Part shown: in pieces, positions 8,175-18,162 of the stretch | How positions within the stretch are numbered: position 1 is the first letter of the stretch | How the letters are laid out: every line of letters starts with the position of its first letter | NCBI GenBank assembly: GCA_016709385.1 | Contig: JADJMW010000002.1 | Span: 62,001 to 126,000 of the forward strand | Source: Candidatus Rubrivivax defluviihabitans | GTDB lineage: Bacteria; Pseudomonadota; Gammaproteobacteria; Burkholderiales; Burkholderiaceae_C | Direction of reading: 5' to 3' | DNA: 64,000 nucleotides | Position numbers and translations under genes: made by a program | Notes under the pieces: generated by a model | The model's database searches: none | The model's input: the letters and a program-made list of their open reading frames with translations, nothing else | Told to the model about the DNA's origin: nothing

Positions 8175-9598
8175 CAGAACAGGAAGGTCGCGCTGACCTG
8201 GAACAGCTTCTCGACCTGGCGCACCATCCGCTTCCTGGGTACGAAGATGATGACGTGGTCGTTGGGCAGCACGACCGTGTCGTGATGGGCCATGATGACC
8301 TCCGGCCGGGCCTCGAGGCCGGCCTCGCTGCCGTCGGCGCGGTGCAGGCCGCGCACGATGGCGCCGACCTGGGCGCCGGTCGGCAGGCCCACCTCGTCGA
8401 TGCGGCGCCCGGCCATGCGGCAGGTCTTGCGGTCGCCGCGCACGATCGCCTCCAGCGCCTCGGCCGCGCCGTGGCGCAGGCTGTGCACGGCCTCGACATC
8501 GCCGCGCCGCACATAGGCCAGCAGTTCGCCGATCACCGCCTGCGCCGGCGAGATGGCGATGTCGATGGCCGTGCCCTGCACCAGATCGGCATAGGCACGC
8601 CGGTTGATCAGGGCCAGCACACGTCGCGCCCCCAGCCGCTTCGCCAGCAGGCAGGCCATGATATTGTCCTCGTCGTCGCTGGTCAGGGCGATGAAGAGAT
8701 CCATCTGGTCGACATTCTCGTCACCCAGCAATTCTTCGTCGGTGCTGTCACCCTGCAGCACCAGCACCTCCGGCGGCAGTTGCGTGGCCAGGTACTCGCA
8801 GCGCTTGGGCTGCGCCTCGATGAGCTTGAGCTGGTAGCCGGACAGCAGTTCACGTGCCAGCCGCAGGCCCACCTTGCCGCCGCCGGCGATCATCACGCTG
8901 TGCACGGACCGGTCCATCCTGCGCAGCGCGCCGAGCACGGTGCGGATGTGCTCGGTGGCGGCGAGCACGAAGACCTCGTCGCCGGGCTCGATGCGCGTCG
9001 TGCCGTCGAGTTGCGCCAGCGATTTGTCCTGGCGATAGATGGCGACGATGCGCATCTCGACGCCCGGCACCAGTTGCGGAATCTCGGCCAGGCTGTGCAG
9101 CACCAGCGGTCCCCCGGCGATGGCACGCACCGCGATCAGGCTCACCAGACCGTGCGCAAATTCCAGCACCTGCAGCGCCTCGGGATATTCGATCAGCTTG
9201 CGGATGTAGGCGGTGACGCTCTGCTCGGGGCAGATCACCTGGTCGACCGCGAAACCCGACTTGTCCAGCATCGGACTGCCGTCGACGAACTCGGGGCTGC
9301 GGATGCGGGCGATGGTGGTCGGCACCGAGAACACGTCCTTGGCCACCTTGCAGGCCACGAGGTTGGTCTCGTCCATCGGTGCGCAGGCGATCAGCATGTC
9401 GGCGTCCTCGATGCCGGCTTCCTTCAGCGCCGAAGGCTGGATGCCGTTGCCGGCCACGCCACGCAGGTCCAGCCTGTCCTGCAGCACGCCCAGCCGCACC
9501 GGGTCGGTGTCGATGACGGTGATGTCGTTCTTCTCCGAGACCAGGCTCTCGGCCACGCTCTCGCCCACGCGGCCGGCGCCCAGGATGAGGATCTTCAT
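8174..9598 (-). CDS. trkA: TrkA, NAD-binding regulator of potassium uptake
   Basis: A 474-residue cytosolic protein with two tandem RCK units. Each has a Rossmann TrkA-N domain (first GAGRVGESVAESL, second AGGGKVGLRLA) followed by a TrkA-C domain. TrkA gates TrkH in response to NAD(H) and ATP. Its start overlaps the stop of the upstream GTPase gene by four bases, and its stop overlaps trkH. GTPase-trkA-trkH therefore reads as one leftward transcript. Length is close to that of the well-studied enterobacterial protein. Confidence 0.96.
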   Translation of the reverse strand: MKILILGAGRVGESVAESLVSEKNDITVIDTDPVRLGVLQDRLDLRGVAGNGIQPSALKEAGIEDADMLIACAPMDETNLVACKVAKDVFSVPTTIARIRSPEFVDGSPMLDKSGFAVDQVICPEQSVTAYIRKLIEYPEALQVLEFAHGLVSLIAVRAIAGGPLVLHSLAEIPQLVPGVEMRIVAIYRQDKSLAQLDGTTRIEPGDEVFVLAATEHIRTVLGALRRMDRSVHSVMIAGGGKVGLRLARELLSGYQLKLIEAQPKRCEYLATQLPPEVLVLQGDSTDEELLGDENVDQMDLFIALTSDDEDNIMACLLAKRLGARRVLALINRRAYADLVQGTAIDIAISPAQAVIGELLAYVRRGDVEAVHSLRHGAAEALEAIVRGDRKTCRMAGRRIDEVGLPTGAQVGAIVRGLHRADGSEAGLEARPEVIMAHHDTVVLPNDHVIIFVPRKRMVRQVEKLFQVSATFLF

Positions 9599-11076
9599 GG
9601 CGGCGGATTATGGGAGCCCGGGTACAGGCGCGCCAGCAGCGCGCTGGCGGCGCCGGCCAGCAGCGGCCGCAGCGCGGCGGCCAGCCGCTCGGCTTCGCCG
9701 GCGTTTTCCACGCGCTCGCTGCGGCCGGCCCACAGCGCGGCCAGCGTGTCGCGCTGCGCGGCCAGCGCCTCGGCCACGGCCGCCGCCCAGTGCGGCGGCG
9801 CCTCGCCCTGCACCCATTCGCCGCGGCCGCGGCCGAAATGCGCCACCGCCAGGTAGCGCAGCAGCGCGGCTTCCACGAGCGGGCCCATCGCGGCGTCGCT
9901 CCACGCCACCCAGCTGCGGCCGGTGCCGCGCACCACGTTGATGCCGCGCGCCAGCCCGGCCGCACCCAGGGCGCCGATCAGCCCGCCGGCGATCAGTCCG
10001 CCGCCGAGGGTGAGGCCACCGCTGGCGATGTCGGCCTTCAACCCGGCCAGCGCCCCGGTGACGGCGCCACCCAGGATCGCGGCCCTGCCTTCCGGCACAC
10101 GCTGGTGGCGTGCGAACTGGCCCGCCACGCGATCCAGGATCTCGCCCTGCGCATGGCCTTCCAGCCCGTGCAGTTCGATCAGCTGCGTGGTGCTCTGCCG
10201 CACCTCGGCGTCGAGCGCCGCCGCCAGGCGCTGCTGCGCGGCACCGGCGGGGTCGGCGGCGGCGTCGGCGTCGAGCCGCCGCGCCACGGCGCCGCCGATC
10301 TGGCGCAGCCGCTGGCCGATGCCCGCGCCCTCGGCCACCGTCTCGCGCGCCGCCGCGGTGCGCGCCAGGCTGGCGGCCAGCACCTGCATCGACTCGTCGA
10401 AGACCTGCTGGCGGCGCTGGCGCCAGGCCGCGGCCAGCCGCGCCATGGCCTCGGCGCGCTCGCCTTGCAGCACGGCCTGCACGGCCGTCAGCAGCGTGGC
10501 CTCGTGCACCCAGCAGCGCGCGAAGGCGTCCAGCGGCAGCACCGCCCGCACCAGCGGCCAGTGCGCCAGGTGGGTGCGCCAGGCCTCGACTTCGGCCGCC
10601 TCCTGCGCCGCCGCGCGCGGCGCGCCGAGCTGGTTGAGCAGCACCAGCACCGGCTTGCCGACCCAGGCCAGCAGGTCCATCTCGGGCGCCACATAACCGG
10701 CGGCCTGCGGCGATTCGGCGGCATTCACCAGGTACAGCACGACGTCGCTCTCGGCCTGCACGTGGCGCAGCGCCTGCTGGCTGGCCCAGAAGGCGTGGTC
10801 GCGCCAGCGGTCCCAGACCTCGCTGAGGAACCAGCCCAGCGGCTCGCCGCGCTGCCGCAGCCGCCGCGCCAGCCGCGCGCTGTCGCCGAAGCCGGGGGTG
10901 TCCCACAGGCGCAGCCGGTCGCCGGCTTCGGTGACGATGAGATCGTGCCCGTCGGCGAACTGCGTCACGTGCGGAGCATCGCGTACCACGCCCACGTCGC
11001 TGCCGAGCAGCGTGCGCGCCAGCGTCGTCTTGCCGACGTTGGTGTGCGAGACCAGGCTCAGGGTGACGGTGGTCAT
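9595..11076 (-). CDS. DUF3482-type GTPase
   Basis: A 493-residue protein. The N-terminal Ras-like GTPase domain has a P-loop (SHTNVGKTTL), a G3 motif DTPGF and a degenerate G4 reading LLNQLG instead of NKxD. The second half is alanine-rich and helical, with a glycine-rich hydrophobic patch near residue 340 that could touch the membrane; this matches DUF3482. In Burkholderiales the gene is routinely paired with a DUF2868 membrane-protein gene, which lies immediately upstream here. The molecular role is not established. The unusual G4 suggests altered nucleotide specificity, but related proteins should be compared before treating it as a local change. Confidence 0.85.
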   Translation of the reverse strand: MTTVTLSLVSHTNVGKTTLARTLLGSDVGVVRDAPHVTQFADGHDLIVTEAGDRLRLWDTPGFGDSARLARRLRQRGEPLGWFLSEVWDRWRDHAFWASQQALRHVQAESDVVLYLVNAAESPQAAGYVAPEMDLLAWVGKPVLVLLNQLGAPRAAAQEAAEVEAWRTHLAHWPLVRAVLPLDAFARCWVHEATLLTAVQAVLQGERAEAMARLAAAWRQRRQQVFDESMQVLAASLARTAAARETVAEGAGIGQRLRQIGGAVARRLDADAAADPAGAAQQRLAAALDAEVRQSTTQLIELHGLEGHAQGEILDRVAGQFARHQRVPEGRAAILGGAVTGALAGLKADIASGGLTLGGGLIAGGLIGALGAAGLARGINVVRGTGRSWVAWSDAAMGPLVEAALLRYLAVAHFGRGRGEWVQGEAPPHWAAAVAEALAAQRDTLAALWAGRSERVENAGEAERLAAALRPLLAGAASALLARLYPGSHNPPP

Positions 11077-11100
11077 GGCGAATCGGCCTGTCTCGGCCCC

Positions 11101-12514
11101 TCAACGCGACAGCGCCGCCTCCAGCGCGGCGGTGGTCGTCTCGTCGGCCGCGGCCGGCGAATTCAGCGCCGCCGCGGCCCAGGCGGCGTCGTGGGCGGCG
11201 GCCAGTTGCTGCCAGGCCGCGCGACGTTCGGCGCCGCGTGCCGGCGTGGCGGCGAAGCGGCGATCGAAGTCCGAACTGTCGGCCAGCAGCAGCAGCGGCA
11301 CACCCGGTGCCGACTGGCGCAGGCCTGCAGGAAGCGGCCAGGGTGTCTTCCTCGGGCGTGGTGCCCAGGTCCACCAGCGCCAGGCGCAGCGTCGTCTCCG
11401 TTTCGGGCGCCAGCTGGGCAGCCGCTTCCTCGTTGCCGTAGCTCGTGGCGTCGGCCACCGTCATCTGCAGTCCCGGGCCGAGCACCTGCGCCAGCAATGC
11501 GCGCAGGCCCAGCGCCGCCTGCGCCGTGGGTGCGGCGCCGTGCGGCGCAACCCCTCACCGCGCGGCGTGCCGCCGCGGTGTTCGCGCAGCAGGCGCTGGA
11601 AATACGGATCGTCCTTCGGCAGCGCCACGTGGCGCGCCAGCCAGCGCGAACGTGCCGCAGCCCACACTGCCAGCGCCAGTCGCGGCGCCACCACGAACAG
11701 CGCCAGCATGGCCGCGTACAGGTGGATCCACGGCGCGGCGCTGGCGCTGGCGGCACCCTGGGGCCCCACGCGCAGGGCTTCCAGCGCGGCGGCATCGGGC
11801 AGCGCGATGCCGGTGGCCGGCACCGCCGGCGCCAGCAGCGTGGCGAGCACCGTTTGCACGGTGGCGGCATCCAGGAAGGTGCTCTGCCAACCGGCGCGGA
11901 AGTCGAGCACCAGGCCGCGCAGGTACAGCCCGGCCACCAGACCGGCGGCCAGCGCCGCCGCAGCCAGGTGCAGCAGCGCGGCGCGCCACCGCCAGCGGCC
12001 AGCCGTGGCGCGCCCAGGCCTGGCCGCAGGCCCCGTGCAAGGGCGCGCTGCCGCCGGCACGCGCGCCAGCCGGCGCGCCAGCCAGGCGCGGGCGCGCTTG
12101 GGCACCGGCAGCAGCAGGCTCAGGTAGACCAGCAGGTTCCAGGCCATCACCACCCACACCGGTGGCGCCAGCAGGTTGATGTGCTGGCTGCCCCAGCGCG
12201 TCCGCCGCCAGGCCGAGCACGGCGCCGAGCAGCAGCGCCAGCAGCGTCCAGCCCGGGCGCCACAAGCGCCGGTCGAGCCAGCGCGCCACGGCCTTGTCGC
12301 GCGGCGCCAGCATGTGCAGGGCATGCCGGGCTCGCTCGTCCAGGTAGCGCTCGGGGCGGGCGTCGACCGGTGTCGTCTCGCGCGCCAGCCGCGTGACCAG
12401 GGCACGGTCCTCGGCCGTCCAAGGCTTGCCATCGGCCGGGCCGGTTTCGAAGGCCTGCACCATGAGCACGCGGCGCGCGGCGGCTTCGTCGAGATGAAAG
12501 GCGTTCTTGCTCAC
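11101..12514 (-). pseudogene. DUF2868 membrane protein gene, broken by at least four frameshifts
   Basis: A continuous DUF2868-like protein can be followed only by changing frame. It begins at a GTG (complement 12512-12514, SKNAFHLDEAAARRV). It shifts near 12190 (to QHINLLAPPVWVV), near 11553 in a run of four C (to APTAQAALGLRALL), and twice near 11325-11340 (to LRQSAPGVPLLLLADSSDF). It ends with LEAALSR at 11101. Both reading order and direction are preserved and only one or two bases are gained or lost each time. The protein would have several membrane helices and sits just upstream of its usual DUF3482 GTPase partner. Either the gene is decaying or the sequence has indel errors here. I favour errors, because the neighbouring gene shows the same pattern. 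Confidence 0.75.
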
Positions 12515-12645
12515 GATACGGGCAATGTAGCGCCTGTCGGCGGGGGCCCGGAACCGCACGCTGGCGGCACAGCCGCCGGCTCGCCGGGCCGGGCCGCTCG
12601 CGGGCCGCAGATCCGGCGCAGGCCGGGATCTGCGCGCGCCCTCGC

Positions 12646-13773
12646 CTATCCCAGTGCCCGGCCGATGAGAATCTTCTGCACCTCCGACGTGCCCTCGTAG
12701 ATCTGGCACACGCGCACGTCGCGGTAGATGCGCTCGACCGGGAAGTCTGCCACGTAGCCATAGCCGCCGTGCACCTGGATCGCGTCGCTGCACGCGCTCG
12801 GCCATCTCGCTGGCGTAGAGCTTGGCCATCGCGGCTCTTTCAGGCAGGGGCGGCCGGCGTCCTTCAGGCTGGCGGCGTGCCAGATGAGCTGGCGTGCCGC
12901 TTCTCGATCCGTGTCGCCATGTCGGCCAGCTTGAACTGCACCGCCTGGTGGTTGAAGATGGGTTGGCCGAAACTCTCGCGCTGCTTGGCGTAGGGGCCAG
13001 CGCGGCTTCGAAGGCGGCGCGCGCCATACCGACGCTTTGTGATGCGATGCCGATGCGCCCGCCCTCCAGGCCGCTGAGCGCGATTCTCAGCCCCATGCCT
13101 TCTTCGCCCAGCAGGTTGGCCGCCGGCGCGCGGCAGTTCTCGAAATTGATCTGCGCCGTGTCGCTGGCGTGCTGGCCCATCTTGTCTTCCAGCCGCGCCA
13201 CCACGTAGCAGCCGGGCGTGGCGGTGGGCACGACGAAGGCGCTGATGCCCTTCTTGCCGGCCGCCTTGTCGGTGACCGCCATCACGATGGCCAGGTCACC
13301 ATGCTTGCCACTGGTGATGAACTGCTTGACGCCGTTGAGCACGTAGGCGTCGCCGTCTTCGACACGGGCGGCGGTGGTCTTCAGGCCACCGGCTTCGCTG
13401 CCCACGTGCGGTTCGGTCAGGCAGAAGGCGCCGAGTTGCTCGCCGCGCGCCAGCGGCACCAGGAAACGCTGCCGCTGCTCGGCGCGTTGCCATACGCCAT
13501 CAGGATCGAGCAGACGGGGCAGTTGTTGACGCTGACCACGGTGCTGGTGGCCCCATCGCCGGCGGCGATCTCCTCCAGGATGACGGCCAGCGCCAGATAG
13601 TCCAGCCCGGCGCCGCCCAGCTCGGCCGGCACCGCCACGCCGTAGCAGCCGAGTTCGGCCAGGCCGCGCAGCGCGGCGGCGGGGAAGGTGTGGCCCTTGT
13701 CCCAGGCGGCCGCATGCGGCGCCACTTCGGCCTGCACATAGGCGCGCACGGCATCCTGCGGCGCGGTGGTCAT
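12646..13773 (-). pseudogene. acyl-CoA dehydrogenase, broken by at least five frameshifts
   Basis: A short-chain acyl-CoA dehydrogenase of about 375 residues can be assembled from the ATG at 13773 (MTTAPQDAVRAYVQAEV) to the TAG at 12646 (VQKILIGRALG). Frames change near 13483, 12993, 12902, 12834 and 12791. Family signatures are intact across the pieces: FCLTEPHVGSEAG, YVLNGVKQFITSGK, IQVHGGYGYVADFP and IYEGTSEVQKILIGR. The corrected enzyme would oxidise a short or branched acyl-CoA using FAD and electron-transfer flavoprotein. The breaks are 1-2 bp changes in short GC repeats, and I see no large deletion or premature stop in the correct frame. This suggests sequence error or very recent decay. 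Confidence 0.8.
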
Positions 13774-13995
13774 CGGGCAACAGCATGCTGGGACTCTCGT
13801 GGGTTGTACGACCGGTGGATCGATGCCGCATTGTGGGCTTGTCCGGTGTCGCGCGTCGATGCCATGACCGCGCGGCCGGGGCCTCGAAGGGCGTCCCGGC
13901 GACGCCGGGCCCTTGCAGGACCCTCTGGCCGGCCCGGGTCGAGGAACGGCGGACCAGCCGCCAGTGGCGCCGTTGCGCCAGCGGCAACTTGTCGT

Positions 13996-14346
13996 TCAAC
14001 GCCGCTTCGGCGGCGGACGCACGAGCATGGTCTGAGGGAAGCCGTCGGACCGGGCCACGGTGGACGCGAAGCCGGCTTCCGCCCGCGCGCCGCTCGGCGC
14101 CGGGTCCGTCGCCGCGGCGTCCCGCAGCTCGCTCTCGGCCACCGGCAGCGGCTGACGGGCTGCCAGTTCAGCCTGCAGCTGACCCATCTGCCGTCGCGCC
14201 TGTTGCGCATGCTCCGCGGCCGTTCGGCGCACCGCCTGAAGTTGTTCCTGCAGCGCACCGAGTTGGCGCTTGTAGCGCCAGGCGGCGGCGAACCAGCCGC
14301 AAGGCAGCAGCACGAGCGCCGCAACGAGCCAGAGCATTTGGGTCAT
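13996..14346 (-). CDS. small membrane-anchored coiled-coil protein, function unknown
   Basis: A 116-residue protein starting MTQMLWLVAALVLLP. A single N-terminal membrane helix (about residues 4-22) is followed by a charged, glutamine-rich segment with heptad character (QLGALQEQLQAVRR...QMGQLQAEL), then a low-complexity tail ending PPPKRR. No family was recognised. Coding is supported by GC-rich third positions and a coherent membrane-anchor layout. An in-frame ATG 60 bp upstream would add 20 residues before the helix. It is separated by over 160 bp on both sides and does not look like part of an operon. Confidence 0.6.
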   Translation of the reverse strand: MTQMLWLVAALVLLPCGWFAAAWRYKRQLGALQEQLQAVRRTAAEHAQQARRQMGQLQAELAARQPLPVAESELRDAAATDPAPSGARAEAGFASTVARSDGFPQTMLVRPPPKRR

Positions 14347-14509
14347 GGGATTCGGGCTGGGCGTGGCCAGCCGGCCAGCAGTGCGGTGACAGACCTGCAT
14401 CGGCACGACTTGCGCCGGACTTGAGGGTCAGCGCATACCGAGCCGTCGATCGGCCAGAAGTGGCTGGCCCCCGGACCGCCCTGTGCCACGCCGTCTGGCT
14501 ATCCTTGCA

Positions 14510-15190
14510 TCAGGCCAGCGCGGGCCGCGCACCGAGCAGGCGCAAGGCCAGCGCGATGAACAACGTGCCGCCCAGCAGGCCCAGAGCGCGCCGCGCCGCC
14601 GCCGACGGCTGCCAGCGCGACAGCCGCGTGGAAAGCAGCACCAGCAGCGCCAGGAACAGCGTGCCCTGCAGCGCGAACCAGCCGCCCAGCAGCAGCAAGG
14701 CGGCCGTCTTGCCGGGCGCGCCCGCGGGCACGAACTGCGGCAGGAAAGCCAGGAAGAACAGCGCCACCTTGGGGTTGAGCAGGTTGGTCAGCAGGCCGGT
14801 GCGGAATTCCAGCCACAGCGGCCGCACGGGCACTGGGGTGAGCGGCGAGGCCGTTGCCGGCGCACCGGCGGCGCAGGCCGCTGGCCCGCGCCACGCCTGC
14901 CGCAGCAGACCCAGGCCGAGCCAGCCCAGCCAGGCCGCGCCGGCCCACTGCACGGCGCTGAACGCCGCCGGGTGCAGCGCCAGCAGCGCCGCCAGGCCGA
15001 AGGCGGCCGCCAGTGCATGCGCCACGCAGCCGGCACCGATGCCTGCCGCCGTCGCGAGCCCGGCGCGCGCTCCGCCTTGCAGCGTGCGCGTCACCGTGAG
15101 CAGGAAATCCACCCCCGGCGTGGCGTTGAGCACCGCCGTCGCGGCGACGAACAGCGCCAGGTCGCCCGGCCCCGGCAGCAGCGGCGTCAC
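14510..15190 (-). CDS. LysE/RhtB-family amino-acid exporter
   Basis: A 226-residue polytopic protein with about six hydrophobic segments. It has the family pattern NATPGVDFLLTVTRTLQGG near the N-terminus and the central LTNLLNPKVALFFLAFLPQFV block. These carriers expel amino acids or small metabolites at the inner membrane; the substrate cannot be deduced. The GTG start at 15188-15190 overlaps the TGA of the upstream thiolase (GTGA overlap), which fixes the start and suggests one transcript. Length is normal. Confidence 0.88.
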   Translation of the reverse strand: MTPLLPGPGDLALFVAATAVLNATPGVDFLLTVTRTLQGGARAGLATAAGIGAGCVAHALAAAFGLAALLALHPAAFSAVQWAGAAWLGWLGLGLLRQAWRGPAACAAGAPATASPLTPVPVRPLWLEFRTGLLTNLLNPKVALFFLAFLPQFVPAGAPGKTAALLLLGGWFALQGTLFLALLVLLSTRLSRWQPSAAARRALGLLGGTLFIALALRLLGARPALA

Positions 15191-16364
15191 ATCAACTCGA
15201 CCGCCAACGCCGTTGCCTCGCCGCCGCCGATGCACAGCGCCGCCACGCCGCGCCGCTGGCCTGCTTGCGCAAAGCGCCCAGCAGGGTGACGACGATGCGT
15301 GCCCCCGAAGCGCCGATGGGATGGCCCAGGGCACAGGCGCCGCCGTGCACGTTGACGATCTCGTGCGCCAGCTCGAATTCGGTCATCGCGGCCATGGTGA
15401 CGGCGGCGAAGGCCTCGTTGACTTCCCACAGGTCGACCTGGCCGACCTGCCAGCCGGTCTTCTTCAGCACCTTGCGGATGGCGCCCACCGGCGCGGTGGT
15501 GAACCAGTCGGGCGCCTGCGCGTGCACGGCATGGCCGGCGATGCGCGCCAGCGGCTTCAGCCCCATCTGCACGGCCGTGCTCTCGCGCACCAGCACCAGC
15601 GCCGCGGCGCCGTCGCTGATGCTGCTGGCATTGGCGGCGGTGATGGTGCCGTCCTTCTTGAACGCGGGTTTGAGGCCCGGGATCTTGTCGAGCTTGGCCT
15701 TGAAGGGCTGCTCGTCGAACTTCACCACGGTGTCGCCGGCCTTGCCCGGCAGCGAGACCGGTGCCATCTCCCAGTCGAAGCTGCCATCCTCGTTGGCGCG
15801 CTTGCTGCGCACCGTGGACTGCACGGCGAAGTGGTCCTGCGCCTCGCGCGTGAAGCCGTACTTGACGACGCACTGCTCGGCAAAGACGCCCATCGCCTTG
15901 CCGCGCTCGTAGGCGTCTTCCAGCCCGTCCATGGCCATGTGGTCGAACATCTGCGCCGCGCCGTATTTGATGCCCTTGCGCGCGAACAGCAGGTGCGGCG
16001 CATTGGTCATGCTCTCCATGCCGCCGGCGACGACGACGTTGGCCGATCCGGCCAGCAGCATGTCGTGGCCGAACATCATGGTGCGCATGCCGCTGCCGCA
16101 CATCTTGGACAGCGTCACGGCGCCGGCGCTGTCGGGCAGGCCGGCGCGGCGCATGGCCTGGCGCGCCGGCGCCTGGCCCTGGCCGGCCATCAGGCAGTTG
16201 CCCAGCAGCACCTCGTCGACGGCGTCGCCGGGAACGCCGGCGCGTTCGACGGCGGCCTTCACGGCCACGGCGCCCAGTTCCCAGGCCGCCAGCGACGCGA
16301 AGTCGCCGAGCAGGCCGCCGATGGGGGTGCGGGCGGCGGAAACGATGACGATGGATTCAGCCAT
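15187..16364 (-). CDS. acetyl-CoA C-acetyltransferase (thiolase), frameshifted near the 3' end
   Basis: About 392 residues in the corrected frame. The N-terminal frame is intact from MAESIVIVSAARTPIGG, with the acyl-accepting cysteine in SKMCGSGM and the catalytic histidine in LGHPIGASG. Near 15265 the frame changes; without it the last part would read RRGVAALCIGGGEATALAVEL, which carries the second active-site cysteine. As written, the frame continues 390 residues to a stop at 15192 with an altered tail lacking that cysteine, so the literal product would be inactive. The gene lies two genes from a broken acyl-CoA dehydrogenase, fitting fatty or branched-chain acyl-CoA breakdown. It could equally serve polyhydroxybutyrate synthesis. 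Confidence 0.85.
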
Positions 16365-16394
16365 GGGATGCTCCTTTGAATGAGGCCGGCGGCT

Positions 16395-18152
16395 TCATTG
16401 TGCCGGCCGCGACGAAAAGCGCTTGGAGGGCTCGTAGGGAAAGACGTCGTGCACGTGGCCGGCGGCGATGCGCTCCTTGTGGCCTTGCCAGAAAGCGGCG
16501 TCCAGCAGGTCGGCGTGGTGCGCCATGAAGACCTCGCGCACCTGCGCGTTGCCCAGCAGGAAGGGGCCGAAGGTCTCGGGGAAGACGTCGTGCGGGCCCA
16601 CCGAATACCAGACCTCGCCCGACATCTCCTCTTCCTCGTTGCGCGGTTGCGGCACACGGCGGAAATTGCAGTCGGTGATGTATTCGATCTCGTCGTAGTC
16701 GTAGAACACCACCTTGCCGTGTCGCGTGATGCCGAAGTTCTTCCACAGCATGTCGCCGGGAAAGATATTCGCCGACACCAGGTCCTTGATGGCATTGCCG
16801 TAGTCGACGACCGCATGCGACATCTGATCGGGGCCGGCCTCCTGCAGGTAGATGTTGAGCGGGATCATGCGGCGCTCGATATAGACGTGCTGGATGACGA
16901 GCATGTTGCCGTCTTCCTCCAGCAGGCTGCCGCAGAAGTGGCGCAGCTCGGCGATCAGCTCTTCCTCGAAGCGCTGGCGCGGGAAGGCGACCTTGCTGTA
17001 TTCCAGCGTGTCGGCCATGCGGCCCACGCGGTCGTGCTGCTTGACGAGCAGGTACTTGCCCTTGATCTGTTCGCGCGTGGTCTCCTTCTGCGGCGGGTAG
17101 AAGTCCTTGATGACCTTGAACACGTAGGGAAACGAAGGCAGGTCGAAGACCAGCATGACCATGCCCTTGATGCCGGGCGCGATGCGGAACTTGTCGGAAG
17201 AATGCCGCAGGTGGGCCAGGAAGTCGCGGTAGAAGAGGTTCTTGCCGTGTTTTTGCAGCCCGATGGCGTTGTACAGCTCGGCGCGCGGCTTGCGCGGCAT
17301 GAGCGAGCGCAGGAACTGCACGAAGGCGCTGGGCACCTCCATGTCGACCATGAAGTAGGCCCGCGCGTAGCTGAAGATCATGAGCAGGTCGTCTTCGCCG
17401 AACAGCGCGGCGTCGATGAAGAGCCGGCCCGTGGGCCCGTGCAGGATGGGCAGCGACACCGGCGTCTCGGTGAAGCCGTTGATGATCTTGCCCACCAGGT
17501 AGGCGCCCTTGTTGCGGTAGAACAGGCTCGAGAGCACCTGGATCTGGAAATTGGCGCGCGGCCTGAAGCCGCCGAGTTCGGACACCATGGCCTGCACCAC
17601 GTTGTCGACGTCGCGGTCCAGGTCCTCGAAGGGCACGCCGAGCTGGAAATTGCTGACGATGCGCGACCAGGTGTCGTGCAGGTTGTCCTTGCCCGGGTAG
17701 TAGGCGCGGTAGGTGGGGGCGGCGCCCGGCGTGTCGGGCTCGATGTATTCGGTGCTGATGGCCGGCCGCACGAAGATGAAGTCGTTGCGGAAATAGCTGC
17801 GGTGCAGCAGCTTGGCGGTGGCCGAATTGAAGAAGGTCTCGGCCAGTTCGGGCTGCAGGTGGTTGGTGAGCAGTCCGATGTAGTGCAGCTTGGCCTGCTG
17901 CCAGGTGTCCATCGACAGCGAGGCCATGTCGAACTCGCCGCGCAGCCGGTCCACGGCCTCGTCGACGCGCTGGTCGTAGTACTCGATGCGCTGCGCCTGC
18001 GCGCGCTGCTGGCCGTGCCAGTCGGCGCGCTCGAAGCGGCCCTTGGCCGCGGCGCTGGTCTCGCGGAACAGGCGATAGTGGCGGTCGAAACCGTCGAGCA
18101 GCGTGCTGGCGATGGCGTAGGCGCGGTTGTCGGTGAGCTTGTGCGGAAACAT
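16395..18152 (-). CDS. aceK: AceK, isocitrate dehydrogenase kinase/phosphatase
   Basis: A 585-residue bifunctional enzyme. It phosphorylates and dephosphorylates isocitrate dehydrogenase to divide carbon between the TCA cycle and the glyoxylate shunt. Family segments are clear: an N-terminal helical region, an ATP-binding loop with FKVIKDFYPPQKETTREQIKGKY, and a kinase-like core ending in VFYDYDEIEYITDCNFR. Length matches characterised AceK. Unlike in enterobacteria it is not next to aceBA, and it lies between the thiolase and carbonic anhydrase genes. It supports growth on acetate or fatty acids, consistent with the acyl-CoA genes around it. Confidence 0.96.
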   Translation of the reverse strand: MFPHKLTDNRAYAIASTLLDGFDRHYRLFRETSAAAKGRFERADWHGQQRAQAQRIEYYDQRVDEAVDRLRGEFDMASLSMDTWQQAKLHYIGLLTNHLQPELAETFFNSATAKLLHRSYFRNDFIFVRPAISTEYIEPDTPGAAPTYRAYYPGKDNLHDTWSRIVSNFQLGVPFEDLDRDVDNVVQAMVSELGGFRPRANFQIQVLSSLFYRNKGAYLVGKIINGFTETPVSLPILHGPTGRLFIDAALFGEDDLLMIFSYARAYFMVDMEVPSAFVQFLRSLMPRKPRAELYNAIGLQKHGKNLFYRDFLAHLRHSSDKFRIAPGIKGMVMLVFDLPSFPYVFKVIKDFYPPQKETTREQIKGKYLLVKQHDRVGRMADTLEYSKVAFPRQRFEEELIAELRHFCGSLLEEDGNMLVIQHVYIERRMIPLNIYLQEAGPDQMSHAVVDYGNAIKDLVSANIFPGDMLWKNFGITRHGKVVFYDYDEIEYITDCNFRRVPQPRNEEEEMSGEVWYSVGPHDVFPETFGPFLLGNAQVREVFMAHHADLLDAAFWQGHKERIAAGHVHDVFPYEPSKRFSSRPAQ

Positions 18153-18162
18153 GCGTTCTCGT

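Noticed and set aside
5194..8514. Very long antisense or out-of-phase open frames (also at 9610-12396, 23729-26770, 37477-40365 and 43191-46037)
   Set aside because: They are opposite or out of phase with conserved genes. Their translations are histidine-, arginine- and glutamine-rich without domains, as expected from high-GC shadow frames.
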